A stretch of 64,000 bases of DNA from Siccirubricoccus deserti. Its GTDB lineage: Bacteria; Pseudomonadota; Alphaproteobacteria; Acetobacterales; Acetobacteraceae. Location: positions 62,001 through 126,000 of the forward strand of contig NZ_JACOMF010000011.1 in the NCBI RefSeq assembly GCF_014283215.1, read 5' to 3'. Below are positions 48,972 through 57,740 of the stretch, one piece after another. Each line of letters begins with the position of its first letter. Position 1 is the first letter of the stretch. The notes beneath the pieces are model-generated. The model saw nothing but the letters and a program-made list of their open reading frames with translations. It had not been told where the DNA came from and ran no database searches. The position numbers were made by a program, and so were the translations under genes.

Positions 48972-51821
48972 ATGCGTCGGCGGCTTGGCCTTCGCGCGCA
49001 TCTGCTGGGCCTCGTGCTCGCCGTCCTGCTGCCATCCCTCGCCCTGGGCGGCGTCACTGCATGGCACATGGCGCAGATCTGCCGCCTCGCCTTCGAGGAT
49101 CGCCTAGCAGACACGGCGCGCGCGCTCGCCTCGGCAGTGGATTCGGAGATCAGCCGCCACCTCGCGGGGCTTTCGGTGCTGGCGGCATCGCCGGCGCTCG
49201 ACGTGCTGGCGGAAGATGAGGCCGCCGAGCCGGTGATGTTCCGCACCCAGGCCGAGCGCGCCGGCGCCTTGCTCGGCAGCCCCGTGGTCGTGCTGGGGCG
49301 CGACCTGCGCCAGCGTCTCCCCGCCCTCTCCTCGAAGGATCCCGAGCTTCCGGTCATGCGGGGTGCCGGCGGGGTGGCGCGGCTGTTCGCCACCGGCCAG
49401 CCCGTGGTCAGCGACGTGATGGTCGGGGCGGCGCCGGGCCAAGCCGTGGCGGGTGTCGCGGTGCCGATCCTGCGCGCCGGGCGCGTGGTGGGGATACTCG
49501 GCACCCGCCTTGAGCTTGCGATCCTGTCGCGCGCCCTTGTGGCGCCGGAGCTGAGCGGTGGCCTGTTCGCCACCCTGGTGGATGGCAGCGGCCTCGTCGC
49601 GGCGGGCTCGGCCGGGCATGAGCAGTATCTGGGCGGCGCCGTCCCGGCCTGGTACTTGTCGGCCATCGAGGGTCGGGACCGGGGCATCGCCCAGGGCACC
49701 GCGATCGATGAGCAAGCCGTCATCCTGGCGTTCCAGCGCCTTGTCGCCGCGCCGGGCTGGACTCTCGCGGTTGGCGAGACCTTCGCCGCCTACCGCGCGG
49801 CCTGGCTCAATCCGCAGCTGGGTCTTGCGGCGGGCGGGGCCTTCGCCCTGACGTTCGGGATCGCGCTCAGTGCGGCGCTCTCACGGCGGATCCTGCGCCC
49901 GGTCTTCGCGCTGGTGCGCCATGCCGAGGGTGCCGGCGGTGAACGACCGGCCGTCACCGGCCTGCCGCTGTCCGCGGGGGTGCCTGCGGGGGTGGCGGAG
50001 TTCGAGGTGCTGCGCGACGCCACCGAGCGGGCCGAGGCGGCGTTGCGGGGCGCCAACCGGCGCAACGCCGAGGTGCTGGCCAGCATCGGCGAAACGCTCT
50101 ACGCGCTCGACCCGGATGGGCACATCATCTTTGCCAGCGACCACGCGCTGGCCTTCTGGAGGCTGCGGCTGGAGGAGGTGCTCGGCTGCCGTTTCGACGA
50201 GCTGCTCCCGCAGGCGGTCGGCAGCGCCGCCTGGGAGGCCAAGCGCTATGCTGCCGCGCGGCATGAGGACGTCCATCTCTGCACCATCTCCGCCGTGACG
50301 CACCGCTGGATCGAGATCGACATCTACCCGCGGGGCGATGGCGGCATCACCGTTGCCTTCCGCGACATCGAGCAGCGGCGCCGCGACCACCTCGACCGGG
50401 CTCGGGCCGAGGCGGCGCTGCGGGAAAGCGAGGAGCGGTTCCGCCTGGTGGCGGAGAGCGCGCCGGTGATGCTCTGGATGGTCGACGCCGAGGGTAAATG
50501 CCTCTACCTCAACGCCGCGCTGAGGGAGTTCTGGGGCGTCGGTCCCGAGGGTTTCGACACCTTCGACTGGAGCGCGAGCATCCATCCCGAGGATCGGGAT
50601 CGCGTGTTCCAGCAGGTCGGTCCGGCGATGCAGGCCCGGAAGGGTTTCACCGAGGAAGCGCGGTACCGGCGGGGCGATGGCGAGTACCGGGTCCTGCGCA
50701 CCGTGGCGCAGCCTCGGTTCGGCCCCGGCGGCGAGTTCCTCGGCATGATCGGGGTGAATGCCGACATCACCGATGCAGCCCGGGCCGAGGCTGCGCTGCG
50801 TGCCTCGGAGGAGCGGCTGCGCCTGGCGCAGGAAGCAGGCGGCATTGGCGCCTGGGAACGTGACCTCGCCAGCGGCATGCGCCATTGGTCGGAAAGCAAT
50901 TATCGGCTCTGGGGGGTGGAGCCGGGCACGCCGGTGACGCGCGAGCTGCTCACCTCGCTGATCCATCCCGAGGATCTGGCACGATCCAGGCTGGCGATGG
51001 CCGAGACTGCCACGGTGGTAGGAGCGCTGCCCGAGCTGGAGATGCGGATCATCCGCCGCAGCGACGGCGCGGTGCGCTGGATGCTGTCCTGCGCCGAGGC
51101 GGTGGCCGATGCGAACGGCCGGCCAGTGCGCCATATCGGCATCATGCGCGACATCACCGCGCAGAAGGAGGCGCTCGATCGGCTGGCGCTGCTGATGCGG
51201 GAGCTGGACCACCGCGCGAAGAATGCGCTGGCCGTGGTGTCGGCGGCGGTGCGGCTGACCCATGCCGAGGACATCCGCAGCTTCGTGCGTGCGGTGGAAG
51301 GTCGGGTGGCGGCGCTGGCGCGGGCGCACACCATGCTGGCGCAGGGGCAATGGACGGGGGCTGAGCTGCAGGCGGTGGTTACCGCCGAGCTGGCCGCCTT
51401 CCTGCCGGCTGCCGATGGCGCCGAGGCGGAAACCGTGGCGGACCAGCCGCGCGTCGATGTGATGGGGCCGGCGCTGACCGTCTCGCCGGCCGCGGCGCAG
51501 GCACTGTCGATGACGCTGCACGAGCTGGCGACCAATGCGACCAAATACGGCGCACTCTCCACGCCGGGCGGACATGTCAGCGTGGCGTGGCAGGTCGAGG
51601 GCGCGGGAGGGTGGCTGCGGCTGCGCTGGACGGAGGACGGCGGCCCGCCGGTCGTGGGGGTGCCGGAGCGGCGTGGCTTCGGCTCCCGCGTCATCGAGGC
51701 GACGGTGAAGGGACAGCTCGGCGGCCGCGTCGACCGGCGATGGGATGAGGCCGGGCTGGTCTGCACCATCGAGGTTCCCCTGGCGCGGGCACTGGCCGGC
51801 GGTGTGGAGACCGGCGGGTAG
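48972..51821 (+). CDS. Membrane-bound HWE-family sensor histidine kinase with PAS domains
   Basis: 949 residues. Helix 1 at about 8-28, a periplasmic dCache-like sensing region, helix 2 at about 281-300, a HAMP-like linker, then three PAS domains (about 350-450, 475-600, 615-735). The kinase core is of the HWE type: His747 in RELDHRAKNALAVVSAA, N-box LHELATNATKYGAL at about 850, and the defining W-x-E in RWTEDGGPP. The ATG at 48972 starts directly before helix 1; the frame is open upstream without conserved character. No response regulator is adjacent, as is common for HWE kinases. Its TAG stop is the first triplet of a dispersed repeat. Confidence 0.9.
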   Translation: MRRRLGLRAHLLGLVLAVLLPSLALGGVTAWHMAQICRLAFEDRLADTARALASAVDSEISRHLAGLSVLAASPALDVLAEDEAAEPVMFRTQAERAGALLGSPVVVLGRDLRQRLPALSSKDPELPVMRGAGGVARLFATGQPVVSDVMVGAAPGQAVAGVAVPILRAGRVVGILGTRLELAILSRALVAPELSGGLFATLVDGSGLVAAGSAGHEQYLGGAVPAWYLSAIEGRDRGIAQGTAIDEQAVILAFQRLVAAPGWTLAVGETFAAYRAAWLNPQLGLAAGGAFALTFGIALSAALSRRILRPVFALVRHAEGAGGERPAVTGLPLSAGVPAGVAEFEVLRDATERAEAALRGANRRNAEVLASIGETLYALDPDGHIIFASDHALAFWRLRLEEVLGCRFDELLPQAVGSAAWEAKRYAAARHEDVHLCTISAVTHRWIEIDIYPRGDGGITVAFRDIEQRRRDHLDRARAEAALRESEERFRLVAESAPVMLWMVDAEGKCLYLNAALREFWGVGPEGFDTFDWSASIHPEDRDRVFQQVGPAMQARKGFTEEARYRRGDGEYRVLRTVAQPRFGPGGEFLGMIGVNADITDAARAEAALRASEERLRLAQEAGGIGAWERDLASGMRHWSESNYRLWGVEPGTPVTRELLTSLIHPEDLARSRLAMAETATVVGALPELEMRIIRRSDGAVRWMLSCAEAVADANGRPVRHIGIMRDITAQKEALDRLALLMRELDHRAKNALAVVSAAVRLTHAEDIRSFVRAVEGRVAALARAHTMLAQGQWTGAELQAVVTAELAAFLPAADGAEAETVADQPRVDVMGPALTVSPAAAQALSMTLHELATNATKYGALSTPGGHVSVAWQVEGAGGWLRLRWTEDGGPPVVGVPERRGFGSRVIEATVKGQLGGRVDRRWDEAGLVCTIEVPLARALAGGVETGG

Positions 51822-51855
51822 AGCAGGTCGCGGAGGGACGTGAATCCGCTCTGCA
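51819..51855 (+). repeat. Dispersed palindromic intergenic repeat, copy 4 (internally shortened)
   Basis: Reads TAGAGCAGGTCGCGGAGGGA then CGTGAATCCGCTCTGCA. Compared with copy 1 it lacks the inner hairpin half between GGCGTGAAC and the GCGTGAAT arm, a deletion between two short direct repeats (CGTGAA). Its first triplet is the TAG stop of the HWE kinase gene. Confidence 0.7.
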
Positions 51856-51868
51856 ATCGACAGGCTGC

Positions 51869-51965
51869 AGCGGATCGCCGGAAGGCTGGAAGCCTGAAGG
51901 CGTGACTTCTGCCCTTGAAGCGGCAGGCCGAAGTGGACCGCCGCCCAACCGGACGGCGATCCGCT
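51869..51965. repeat. Large inverted repeat next to copy 4
   Basis: AGCGGATCGCC (51869-51879) and its perfect reverse complement GGCGATCCGCT (51955-51965) flank 75 bases containing a small AGGC-TGGAA-GCCT hairpin. The arms carry the same AGCGGATCGC core as the dispersed repeat, so this may be two partial copies facing each other. It fills the gap between the convergent HWE kinase and Bug receptor genes. Confidence 0.6.
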
Positions 51966-51985
51966 TCAGCGGCTTGCCGCTGGCC

Positions 51986-52975
51986 TCAATCCAGCCGCGC
52001 CCCGGCAAATTCGACAATGTCGCGCCACCGCAGCAGCTCGGACTCGATGAAGCGGCGGAAGCGCTCCTCCGACACGCCGAGCATCCGGCCGGAGTCGGTG
52101 CGCTCGGCCCAGCGTATCGTCTCCGGCTGGGCGAGGACCTCGGCGGTCACCGTTGCCAGGGTGGCGCTGATCGCGGGCGGGACGCCGGCCGGCAGGAACA
52201 GGCCGGACCAGACGTCCAGCTCCGCCTCGGCGAAGCCGGCCTCGGCCACGGTCGGCGTCTCGGGCAGCAGCGACAGCCGCTGCTTGCCGGTGACCGCCAG
52301 TGGCCGCAGCCGCCCGTCCTTGATCAGCGGCCCGCTGGTCACGGCATAGTCGAACATCAGGTCGAGGCGCCCGGCCACCACATCGCTCAGTGCCGCGGGT
52401 GTGCCACGATAGGGCACATGGACGATGTCGATGCCGGACACTTTCTGGAACAGCGCCCCGGCCAGATGCACGCCGGTGCCGACGCCGCCGGAGCCGAAAT
52501 TCAGCTTGCCTGGATTGGCCCGGGCGAAGGCGGCGACATCGGCCAGATTGCGGAAGGGGCTGCTGGCGCCGACCACGGCAATGTTGTTGTCGGCGAACAG
52601 GGCATGGATGGGGGTGAAATCCTTCAGCGCATCATAAGGCAGGTTGCGGTACAGGGCGGGGTTCGAGCCATGCGTGCCCATGGTGCCGAACAGCAGCGTG
52701 TAGCCGTCCGGCCGGGCGCGGGCGACCGCTTCGGCGCCGATGTTGCCGCCAGCACCGGGGCGGTTCTCGATGACGACCGGCTGGCCCAGCCGCTCGGCGA
52801 GGCGCTGCGCCATGAAGCGTGCATTGCTGTCGGGCAGGCCACCGGGAACGAAAGGGACCACGATGGTGATCGGGCGGGCCGGCCAGGCCTGTGCCCGGGC
52901 CGATGCGATTGCGAGTGCCGATGCGGGTGCCAGTGCAACCGCTGCGCCAAGCAGCCCTCGCCTGGATCGTCTCAT
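51986..52975 (-). CDS. Bug-family tripartite tricarboxylate transporter substrate-binding receptor
   Basis: 329 residues, periplasmic. Twin-arginine-like n-region (MRRSRRGLLGAAVALAPAS) and alanine-rich signal peptide, then WPARPITIVVPFVPGGLPDS, ENRPGAGGNIGAE and ARPDGYTLLFGT, all Bug hallmarks. ATG at 52975 has a very strong GGAGGAGGA. No TctA/TctB nearby. Its upstream neighbour on the same strand is a LivK-type receptor 158 bases away. The ligand is unknown. Confidence 0.93.
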   Translation of the reverse strand: MRRSRRGLLGAAVALAPASALAIASARAQAWPARPITIVVPFVPGGLPDSNARFMAQRLAERLGQPVVIENRPGAGGNIGAEAVARARPDGYTLLFGTMGTHGSNPALYRNLPYDALKDFTPIHALFADNNIAVVGASSPFRNLADVAAFARANPGKLNFGSGGVGTGVHLAGALFQKVSGIDIVHVPYRGTPAALSDVVAGRLDLMFDYAVTSGPLIKDGRLRPLAVTGKQRLSLLPETPTVAEAGFAEAELDVWSGLFLPAGVPPAISATLATVTAEVLAQPETIRWAERTDSGRMLGVSEERFRRFIESELLRWRDIVEFAGARLD

Positions 52976-53133
52976 CTACCCGTCCTCCTCCCGGCAAATT
53001 TCGCCGGCTTGCTTGCGTGGCGCCTTTCCGGCGCGGCAGCGGGTCCTCGACCGTGGTGCCCACGGGATACTGCCGTGCCTCGGCGCCAGCCCCAAGCCCA
53101 TGCCGGGGCAGGCCGGAAGGAAAGTCCGCGGTA

Positions 53134-54387
53134 TCAGCTCTGGACCATCGCGCAGCCGCCCTCCGAGAGGGGCCGGAACGCCTGGTCGGCGGGGATGGTG
53201 CGCAGCCGGCGATAGTAGTCCCAGGGCCCGCGGCTCTCGGCCGGCGCCTTCACCTGGTACAGATAGGCGGGGTGGATCTTCCGCCCATCCGCGCGCACCA
53301 TGCCGCGGCCGAACAGCGGGTCGTCCGTCGGCATCTCCTTCATCCGCCGGATCGCCGCCGCGCCATCCGCCTTGGCCGCGGCCACGCCCATGCTGGCGGC
53401 GGCCTTCAGGTAGTGCAGCGTGGCCGAATAGCCGCCGGCGTGGATGTGGGTCGGCATGATGCCGCGGTAGAGCGGCTGGAAGCGCCTGGCGAAGGCGCGG
53501 CTGCCGTCATCCTGGTCCCAATAGAAGGTGTCGGTCGCCACCAGGCCCTGCGCGGCGTTCAGGCCGATGGAATGAACCTCCGGCAGCAGGATCAGGATTG
53601 CGGCGATGCGCACGCCGCTGCGCTGCAGGCCGAATTCGGCCGCCTGCTTCACGCAATTGGCGATGTCCGCGCCGCCATTGGCAAGGCCCAGCACCTTTGC
53701 CCCGCTCGCCCGCGCCTGCACGATCTGGGCGGAGAAATCGGTGGTGGCGGGGAAGGGATAGCGCGCGGCGCCGAGCACCTTGCCGCCGGCGGCGCGGACG
53801 AAAGTAGCGGCGTCGCGTTCGGTGGAGTGGCCGAAGGCATAATCGGCGGTGATGAAGAACCAGCTGTCGCCGCCCTCGGCGACCAGCGCCGTCGCGGTGG
53901 CATGCGCCTGCGACCAGGTGTCGTAGACCCAGTGCAGGTGGTTCGGCCCGCAGGCCCGGCCCGTGAGGTCGGAGGAGGCGGCGCCGGTGAAGATCGCCAC
54001 CTTGTTCTTCTCCCGCGCCAGGTTGGCGACGGCGAGCGCGATGGCGGAGTTCGGCACGTCCAGGATCACGTCCACATCTTCCCGGTCGTACCAGCCGCGG
54101 GCGGCGTTGAGCCCGACCTCGGCGCGGTTCTGGAAATCGATGATCTGGACCTCGGCGCGGATGCCGGGATTGTCGCGGGTGAAATCCTCGATGGCGAGCC
54201 GGGCGGCGACGGCGGAGCCCTGGCCGGTGTTGTCGGAATAGGGGCCGGAGACATCGGTAAGCACGCCGATGCGGATCGTTGGGCGCTGACCCCGGGCACA
54301 GCGTGGCGCAACTGCGGTGGCAAGAGGCGCGGCGGCGGTGGCCGTGAGCAGGCTGCGCCGGGTGGCGCGGTCAGCGAGTGCCGTCAT
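53134..54387 (-). CDS. Branched-chain amino acid ABC-type substrate-binding protein (LivK-like)
   Basis: 417 residues, periplasmic type I solute-binding fold. An export signal (ADRATRRSLLTATAAAPLAT) with two arginines is followed by TIRIGVLTDVSGPYSDNTGQ, the typical first strand and ligand loop, and TADYAFGHSTERDA. ATG at 54387 is preferred (GGAAGA upstream); the frame is open 19 codons further. Members of this subgroup bind amides, aromatic acids or amino acids. No permease or ATPase of the Liv type is in the window, so it is an orphan receptor here. Confidence 0.9.
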   Translation of the reverse strand: MTALADRATRRSLLTATAAAPLATAVAPRCARGQRPTIRIGVLTDVSGPYSDNTGQGSAVAARLAIEDFTRDNPGIRAEVQIIDFQNRAEVGLNAARGWYDREDVDVILDVPNSAIALAVANLAREKNKVAIFTGAASSDLTGRACGPNHLHWVYDTWSQAHATATALVAEGGDSWFFITADYAFGHSTERDAATFVRAAGGKVLGAARYPFPATTDFSAQIVQARASGAKVLGLANGGADIANCVKQAAEFGLQRSGVRIAAILILLPEVHSIGLNAAQGLVATDTFYWDQDDGSRAFARRFQPLYRGIMPTHIHAGGYSATLHYLKAAASMGVAAAKADGAAAIRRMKEMPTDDPLFGRGMVRADGRKIHPAYLYQVKAPAESRGPWDYYRRLRTIPADQAFRPLSEGGCAMVQS

Positions 54388-54641
54388 GGGCGTGTCTTCC
54401 TGATTGCGGCAGCGGGTCGTTCGGGTGCCCGACCGGTGCGGCACGCTAGACCTGATCGCGGCGCCGGACCAAGCATTCGCTGGGCCCGACCGGATGCGAT
54501 CGTGGCGTGGAGGCCCGGATGCCCGAGCCCGCCGTGGTCCCTGACCCGGCGAACCGATTGCGCCACCCGGATGACTTCGCCCGGACCAGGGCCTGGGTTA
54601 GGCTTCCCTGTGCAACGGCGCCGCCGCCGGGGAGGACCATC

Positions 54642-55616
54642 ATGACCGCATGCCGCATCGCCCGCTGGGCGCTATTGCTCGCCCTTGGCCTGGCGCCGGG
54701 CCTTGCCCAGGCCCAGGCGGCCTGGCCGGCGGAGCGCCCGGTGCGCCTCATCATCGCCTGGCCGCCCGGCGGCACCACGGATTTCGTCACCCGGCTCTAT
54801 GCTCGCAAGCTCGGCGAATCGTTCGGCCAGTCCTTCGTGGTGGAGAACCGGCCGGGCGGTGGCGGCAGCATCGCCTGGCGGCTGGTCGCCGGGGCCCGGC
54901 CGGATGGCTACACCCTGCTGCTCAGCGAGAATTCCCTGGCCACCGCGCCGCCGCTGATGCCCGACCTCGGCCTTGATGTCCGGGCGGATTTCACCCCGAT
55001 CGCGCTGCTGGTGGACTACCCCTCGGTCATCGCCGTGCCCGGCGCGCTGCCGGCGCGCAGCCTGCCGGAGCTGGTGGCAATGGCGCAGCGCGATCCGGGC
55101 GCGCTGAATTTCGGCTCCATGGGCAATGGCTCCTCGCTGCATCTCTATGCCGAGACCCTGCTGGATGCGGCCGGGGCCCGAATGACGCATGTGCCCTACC
55201 GCGGCGCCGGCCCAGCCTTTACCGACCTGGTCGCCGGGCGGATCCAGATGCTGCTGGCGGCGCCGCCGACGGTGCTCGGCGCGGTACGGGCGGGCACGGT
55301 GCGGGTGGTGGCCATCGGCACCGCCGGCGGCCGTGTGTCGGCGCTGCCGGAGGTGCCGACGGCGAAGGAGGCAGGTGTCGATTTCACCCTCTCCTACTGG
55401 TACGGGCTGTTCGGTCCGAAGGGGCTGGACCTGGCGCTGGTGGGGCGGATGCTGGCTTCGGTGCGCAAGGCCCACGCCGACCCCGAGGTGCAGGCCCGCT
55501 TCGCCGAGCAGGGCGGCGTGCCGAGCGGCGAGGACGGCGCGGCGCTCGGCCGGCTGCTGGCAACCGACCTTGAGCGCTGGACGGCGCTGGTGCAGGCCAA
55601 GGGGATCACGCCCTAG
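54642..55616 (+). CDS. Bug-family tripartite tricarboxylate transporter substrate-binding receptor
   Basis: 324 residues. Signal peptide around ARWALLLALGLAPGLAQAQA, then WPAERPVRLIIAWPPGGTTD, VENRPGGGGSIAWRL and ARPDGYTLLLSE. ATG at 54642 follows GGGGAGGA. Divergent from the LivK-like gene with a 254-base region between starts. No membrane partner is encoded nearby. The fourth Bug receptor in the window; the ligand is unknown. Confidence 0.93.
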   Translation: MTACRIARWALLLALGLAPGLAQAQAAWPAERPVRLIIAWPPGGTTDFVTRLYARKLGESFGQSFVVENRPGGGGSIAWRLVAGARPDGYTLLLSENSLATAPPLMPDLGLDVRADFTPIALLVDYPSVIAVPGALPARSLPELVAMAQRDPGALNFGSMGNGSSLHLYAETLLDAAGARMTHVPYRGAGPAFTDLVAGRIQMLLAAPPTVLGAVRAGTVRVVAIGTAGGRVSALPEVPTAKEAGVDFTLSYWYGLFGPKGLDLALVGRMLASVRKAHADPEVQARFAEQGGVPSGEDGAALGRLLATDLERWTALVQAKGITP

Positions 55617-55680
55617 CCCGGTGCAGGCCTGACCGTGGCCAGGCGGCACCGGGCCAGGCTTTGTTGAGCCGGCGTTCACG

Positions 55681-55700
55681 CCTGGGTGTTTCCACCCAGG
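55681..55700 (+). terminator. Hairpin after the Bug receptor gene
   Basis: CCTGGGTG-TTTC-CACCCAGG, an 8-base perfect stem with a 4-base loop, 64 bases after the stop codon. No T-tract. It is just upstream of the rplU promoter and may separate the two transcripts. Confidence 0.5.
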
Positions 55701-55746
55701 GCGATCGCGGGCCAGGGTCGCCAGCCCGGAGACTCCGCGCCCGGGA

Positions 55747-55776
55747 TTGACGCAAGGGGGTCCGCGCCCCTATACG
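55747..55776 (+). promoter_or_regulatory. Sigma-70-type promoter for rplU-rpmA
   Basis: TTGACG (55747-55752) and TATACG (55771-55776) are separated by 18 bases, or CTATAC with a 17-base spacer. It is the best promoter match I saw in the window, fitting a highly expressed ribosomal-protein unit. Predicted transcript start near 55783. Confidence 0.6.
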
Positions 55777-55916
55777 CTCCGCCTTCCGGTGGCCGGGTCT
55801 GTGCCAGGGCCGCGCTTTCGCGCGCGCATGGTACAGCCTGTACGCCATTGGCCCTATCCCGCCGGGGCTGCGCCGCCCCCGGTTCGCAGTCCTGGCGCGA
55901 CCAGTTGAGGCCGCAG
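55777..55916 (+). promoter_or_regulatory. Structured 5' leader of rplU
   Basis: About 135 bases between the predicted start of transcription and the rplU ATG. It contains a short CGCG-CTTT-CGCG hairpin near 55811, a perfect GTACAG-C-CTGTAC palindrome at 55831-55843, and a GC-rich hairpin at about 55862-55882 (CCGGGGC with GCCCCCGG). The ribosome-binding site TTGAGG lies after the last hairpin. Such a leader could host autoregulation by L21, as known in other bacteria, but the sequence does not match a leader I can name. Confidence 0.4.
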
Positions 55917-56234
55917 ATGACCTTCGCAGTGATCCGCACCGGCGGAAAGCAGTACCGGGTGACACCGAACGCCGTCCTGACGGTGGAACGGCTTGAGGCC
56001 GAGCCCGGTGCCACCATCACCTTCCACGACGTGCTCGCCCTCGGCAACGAGGCTGGGCTGACCGTCGGTGCCCCGACCGTGCCCGGCGCGAGCGTGACCG
56101 CAACCGTCGTCGAGCAGAACCGTGGCCAGAAGATCATCATCTTCAAGAAGCGCCGCCGGAAGAACAGCCGCCGCAAGGCCGGTCACCGCCAGCACCAGAC
56201 GGTGCTGCGCATCGGCGACATCGCTTCGGCATAA
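55917..56234 (+). CDS. rplU: 50S ribosomal protein L21
   Basis: 105 residues, full length. Start [15 protein letters not shown] is diagnostic for L21; the basic segment [20 protein letters not shown] binds 23S rRNA. ATG at 55917 follows TTGAGG. It is followed 12 bases later by rpmA, the nearly universal pairing. Confidence 0.97.
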   Translation: MTFAVIRTGGKQYRVTPNAVLTVERLEAEPGATITFHDVLALGNEAGLTVGAPTVPGASVTATVVEQNRGQKIIIFKKRRRKNSRRKAGHRQHQTVLRIGDIASA

Positions 56235-56246
56235 GGAAGCAGGACC

Positions 56247-56516
56247 ATGGCACACAAGAAGGCGGGCGGCTCGTCCCGCAACGGGCGCGACAGCGCCGGC
56301 AAGCGCCTTGGCGTGAAGCTGTTCGGCGGCCAGGTCGTGCGCGCCGGCAACATCATCGTCACCCAGCGCGGCACCAAGATGCGCCCCGGGAGCAATGTCT
56401 CGGTCGGCCGCACCCACTCGCTGCATGCGATGGTCGACGGGCATGTGAAGTTCGAGCGCAAGGCTGAGGATCGCGTGCACGTCTCGGTCGTGCCGCTGGT
56501 GCAGGCGGCCGAGTAG
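56247..56516 (+). CDS. rpmA: 50S ribosomal protein L27
   Basis: 89 residues. Start [20 protein letters not shown] is diagnostic; the flexible N-terminal tail reaches the peptidyl-transferase centre. No N-terminal cleaved extension of the Firmicutes type is present. A GC-rich terminator-like hairpin follows before obgE. Confidence 0.97.
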   Translation: MAHKKAGGSSRNGRDSAGKRLGVKLFGGQVVRAGNIIVTQRGTKMRPGSNVSVGRTHSLHAMVDGHVKFERKAEDRVHVSVVPLVQAAE

Positions 56517-56555
56517 ACCAACCGCGGGGGCTCCCCCTTGCAGGAATGTTGAGCG

Positions 56556-56578
56556 CGGGGGCCACAGGGCCCCCGTTT
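56556..56578 (+). terminator. Terminator/attenuator hairpin between rpmA and obgE
   Basis: CGGGGGCC-ACAG-GGCCCCCG followed by TTT: an 8-base GC stem with a short T-run. It lies 40 bases after the rpmA stop and 98 before obgE, so it probably lowers rather than abolishes read-through into obgE. Confidence 0.7.
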
Positions 56579-56675
56579 GCGTTTCAGGAACCAGTCTTGG
56601 GGTGCAGGGGGCTCGCCCCTGGCCCATCGGACCGGCAGGATTGGTGTGGCAGCTGGCCGCACGACGGAAGAGAAG

Positions 56676-57677
56676 ATGAAATTCCTCGATGAAGCCAAGG
56701 TCTGGGTAAAGGCCGGCGATGGTGGCGATGGCGTCATCGCCTTCCGGCGGGAGCGCTTCGTCGAGTATGGCGGCCCGGACGGCGGCAATGGCGGCAAGGG
56801 CGGCGACATCATCGTCCAGGCGGTGGATGGGCTGAACACCCTGATCGACTACCGCTACGCGCAGCATTTCAAGGCCCGCAAGGGCGGCAACGGCGCCGGC
56901 CAGGACCGCACCGGCGCTGGCTCCGAGGATGTGGTGCTGAAGGTGCCGGTCGGCACCCAGATCTTCGCCGAGGACAAGGAAACCCTGCTGGCTGACCTGG
57001 ATGTGGTGGGCAAGCGGGTGGTGATCGCCCTCGGCGGCGACGGCGGCTTCGGCAATGCCCATTACAAGACCAGCACCAACCGCGCTCCGCGCCGCGCCGA
57101 CAAGGGCTGGCCGGGCGAGGAGCGCTGGCTCTGGCTGCGCCTCAAGCTCATCGCCGATGCCGGGCTGGTGGGGCTGCCGAATGCCGGGAAGTCCACCTTC
57201 CTCGCCGCCGTCAGCGCGGCGCGGCCGAAGATCGCCGACTACCCCTTCACCACCCTGCATCCGCAGCTCGGCGTGGTGCGGCTGAATGCCTCGGAAGAGT
57301 TCGTCCTCGCCGATATCCCCGGGCTGATCGAGGGTGCGCATGAGGGCGCCGGACTCGGCGACCGCTTCCTCGGCCATGTCGAGCGCTGCGCCGTGCTGCT
57401 GCATCTGGTGGACGGCAGCCAGCCCGACCCCGCCGGCGCCTGGCGCACGGTGCGGGAAGAACTGATCGGCTACGGCAACGGCTTGGCCGAGAAGCCCGAG
57501 GTGCTGGCGCTGAACAAGGTGGATGCGATGACGCCGCAGGCCCGCAGCAGCCGGGTGAAGGCGCTGGAGCGCGCCTCCGGCGCCAAGGTGCACCTCATCT
57601 CCGGCGCCACAGGTGAAGGCGTGCCGGAGTTGCTGCGGGTGCTGAAATCGGCGATCCCGGTGCGGGAGACCACCTGA
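56676..57677 (+). CDS. obgE: Obg-family GTPase
   Basis: 333 residues. The glycine-rich Obg fold runs over residues 1-158 ([32 protein letters not shown]). The GTPase domain has G1 [10 protein letters not shown]3 [16 protein letters not shown] and G4 NKVD. ATG at 56676 starts [11 protein letters not shown] as in all family members. Obg binds the 50S subunit and couples ribosome maturation to growth; its place after rplU-rpmA is the conserved order. The C-terminal Obg extension of some bacteria is absent. Confidence 0.97.
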   Translation: MKFLDEAKVWVKAGDGGDGVIAFRRERFVEYGGPDGGNGGKGGDIIVQAVDGLNTLIDYRYAQHFKARKGGNGAGQDRTGAGSEDVVLKVPVGTQIFAEDKETLLADLDVVGKRVVIALGGDGGFGNAHYKTSTNRAPRRADKGWPGEERWLWLRLKLIADAGLVGLPNAGKSTFLAAVSAARPKIADYPFTTLHPQLGVVRLNASEEFVLADIPGLIEGAHEGAGLGDRFLGHVERCAVLLHLVDGSQPDPAGAWRTVREELIGYGNGLAEKPEVLALNKVDAMTPQARSSRVKALERASGAKVHLISGATGEGVPELLRVLKSAIPVRETT

Positions 57678-57706
57678 GCCTTCCGGAAAAGGCGCTGCCT
57701 CTACCG

Positions 57707-57728
57707 CCAGGGGCGAACGCCCTCCTGG
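57707..57728. terminator. Hairpin between convergent obgE and denD-like gene
   Basis: CCAGGGGCG and CGCCC-TC-CTGG pair with a small bulge around an AA loop. The position, 30 bases after the obgE stop and 13 before the convergent stop, fits a bidirectional terminator. There is no T-tract. Confidence 0.45.
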
Positions 57729-57740
57729 ACCGGCCAGAGC

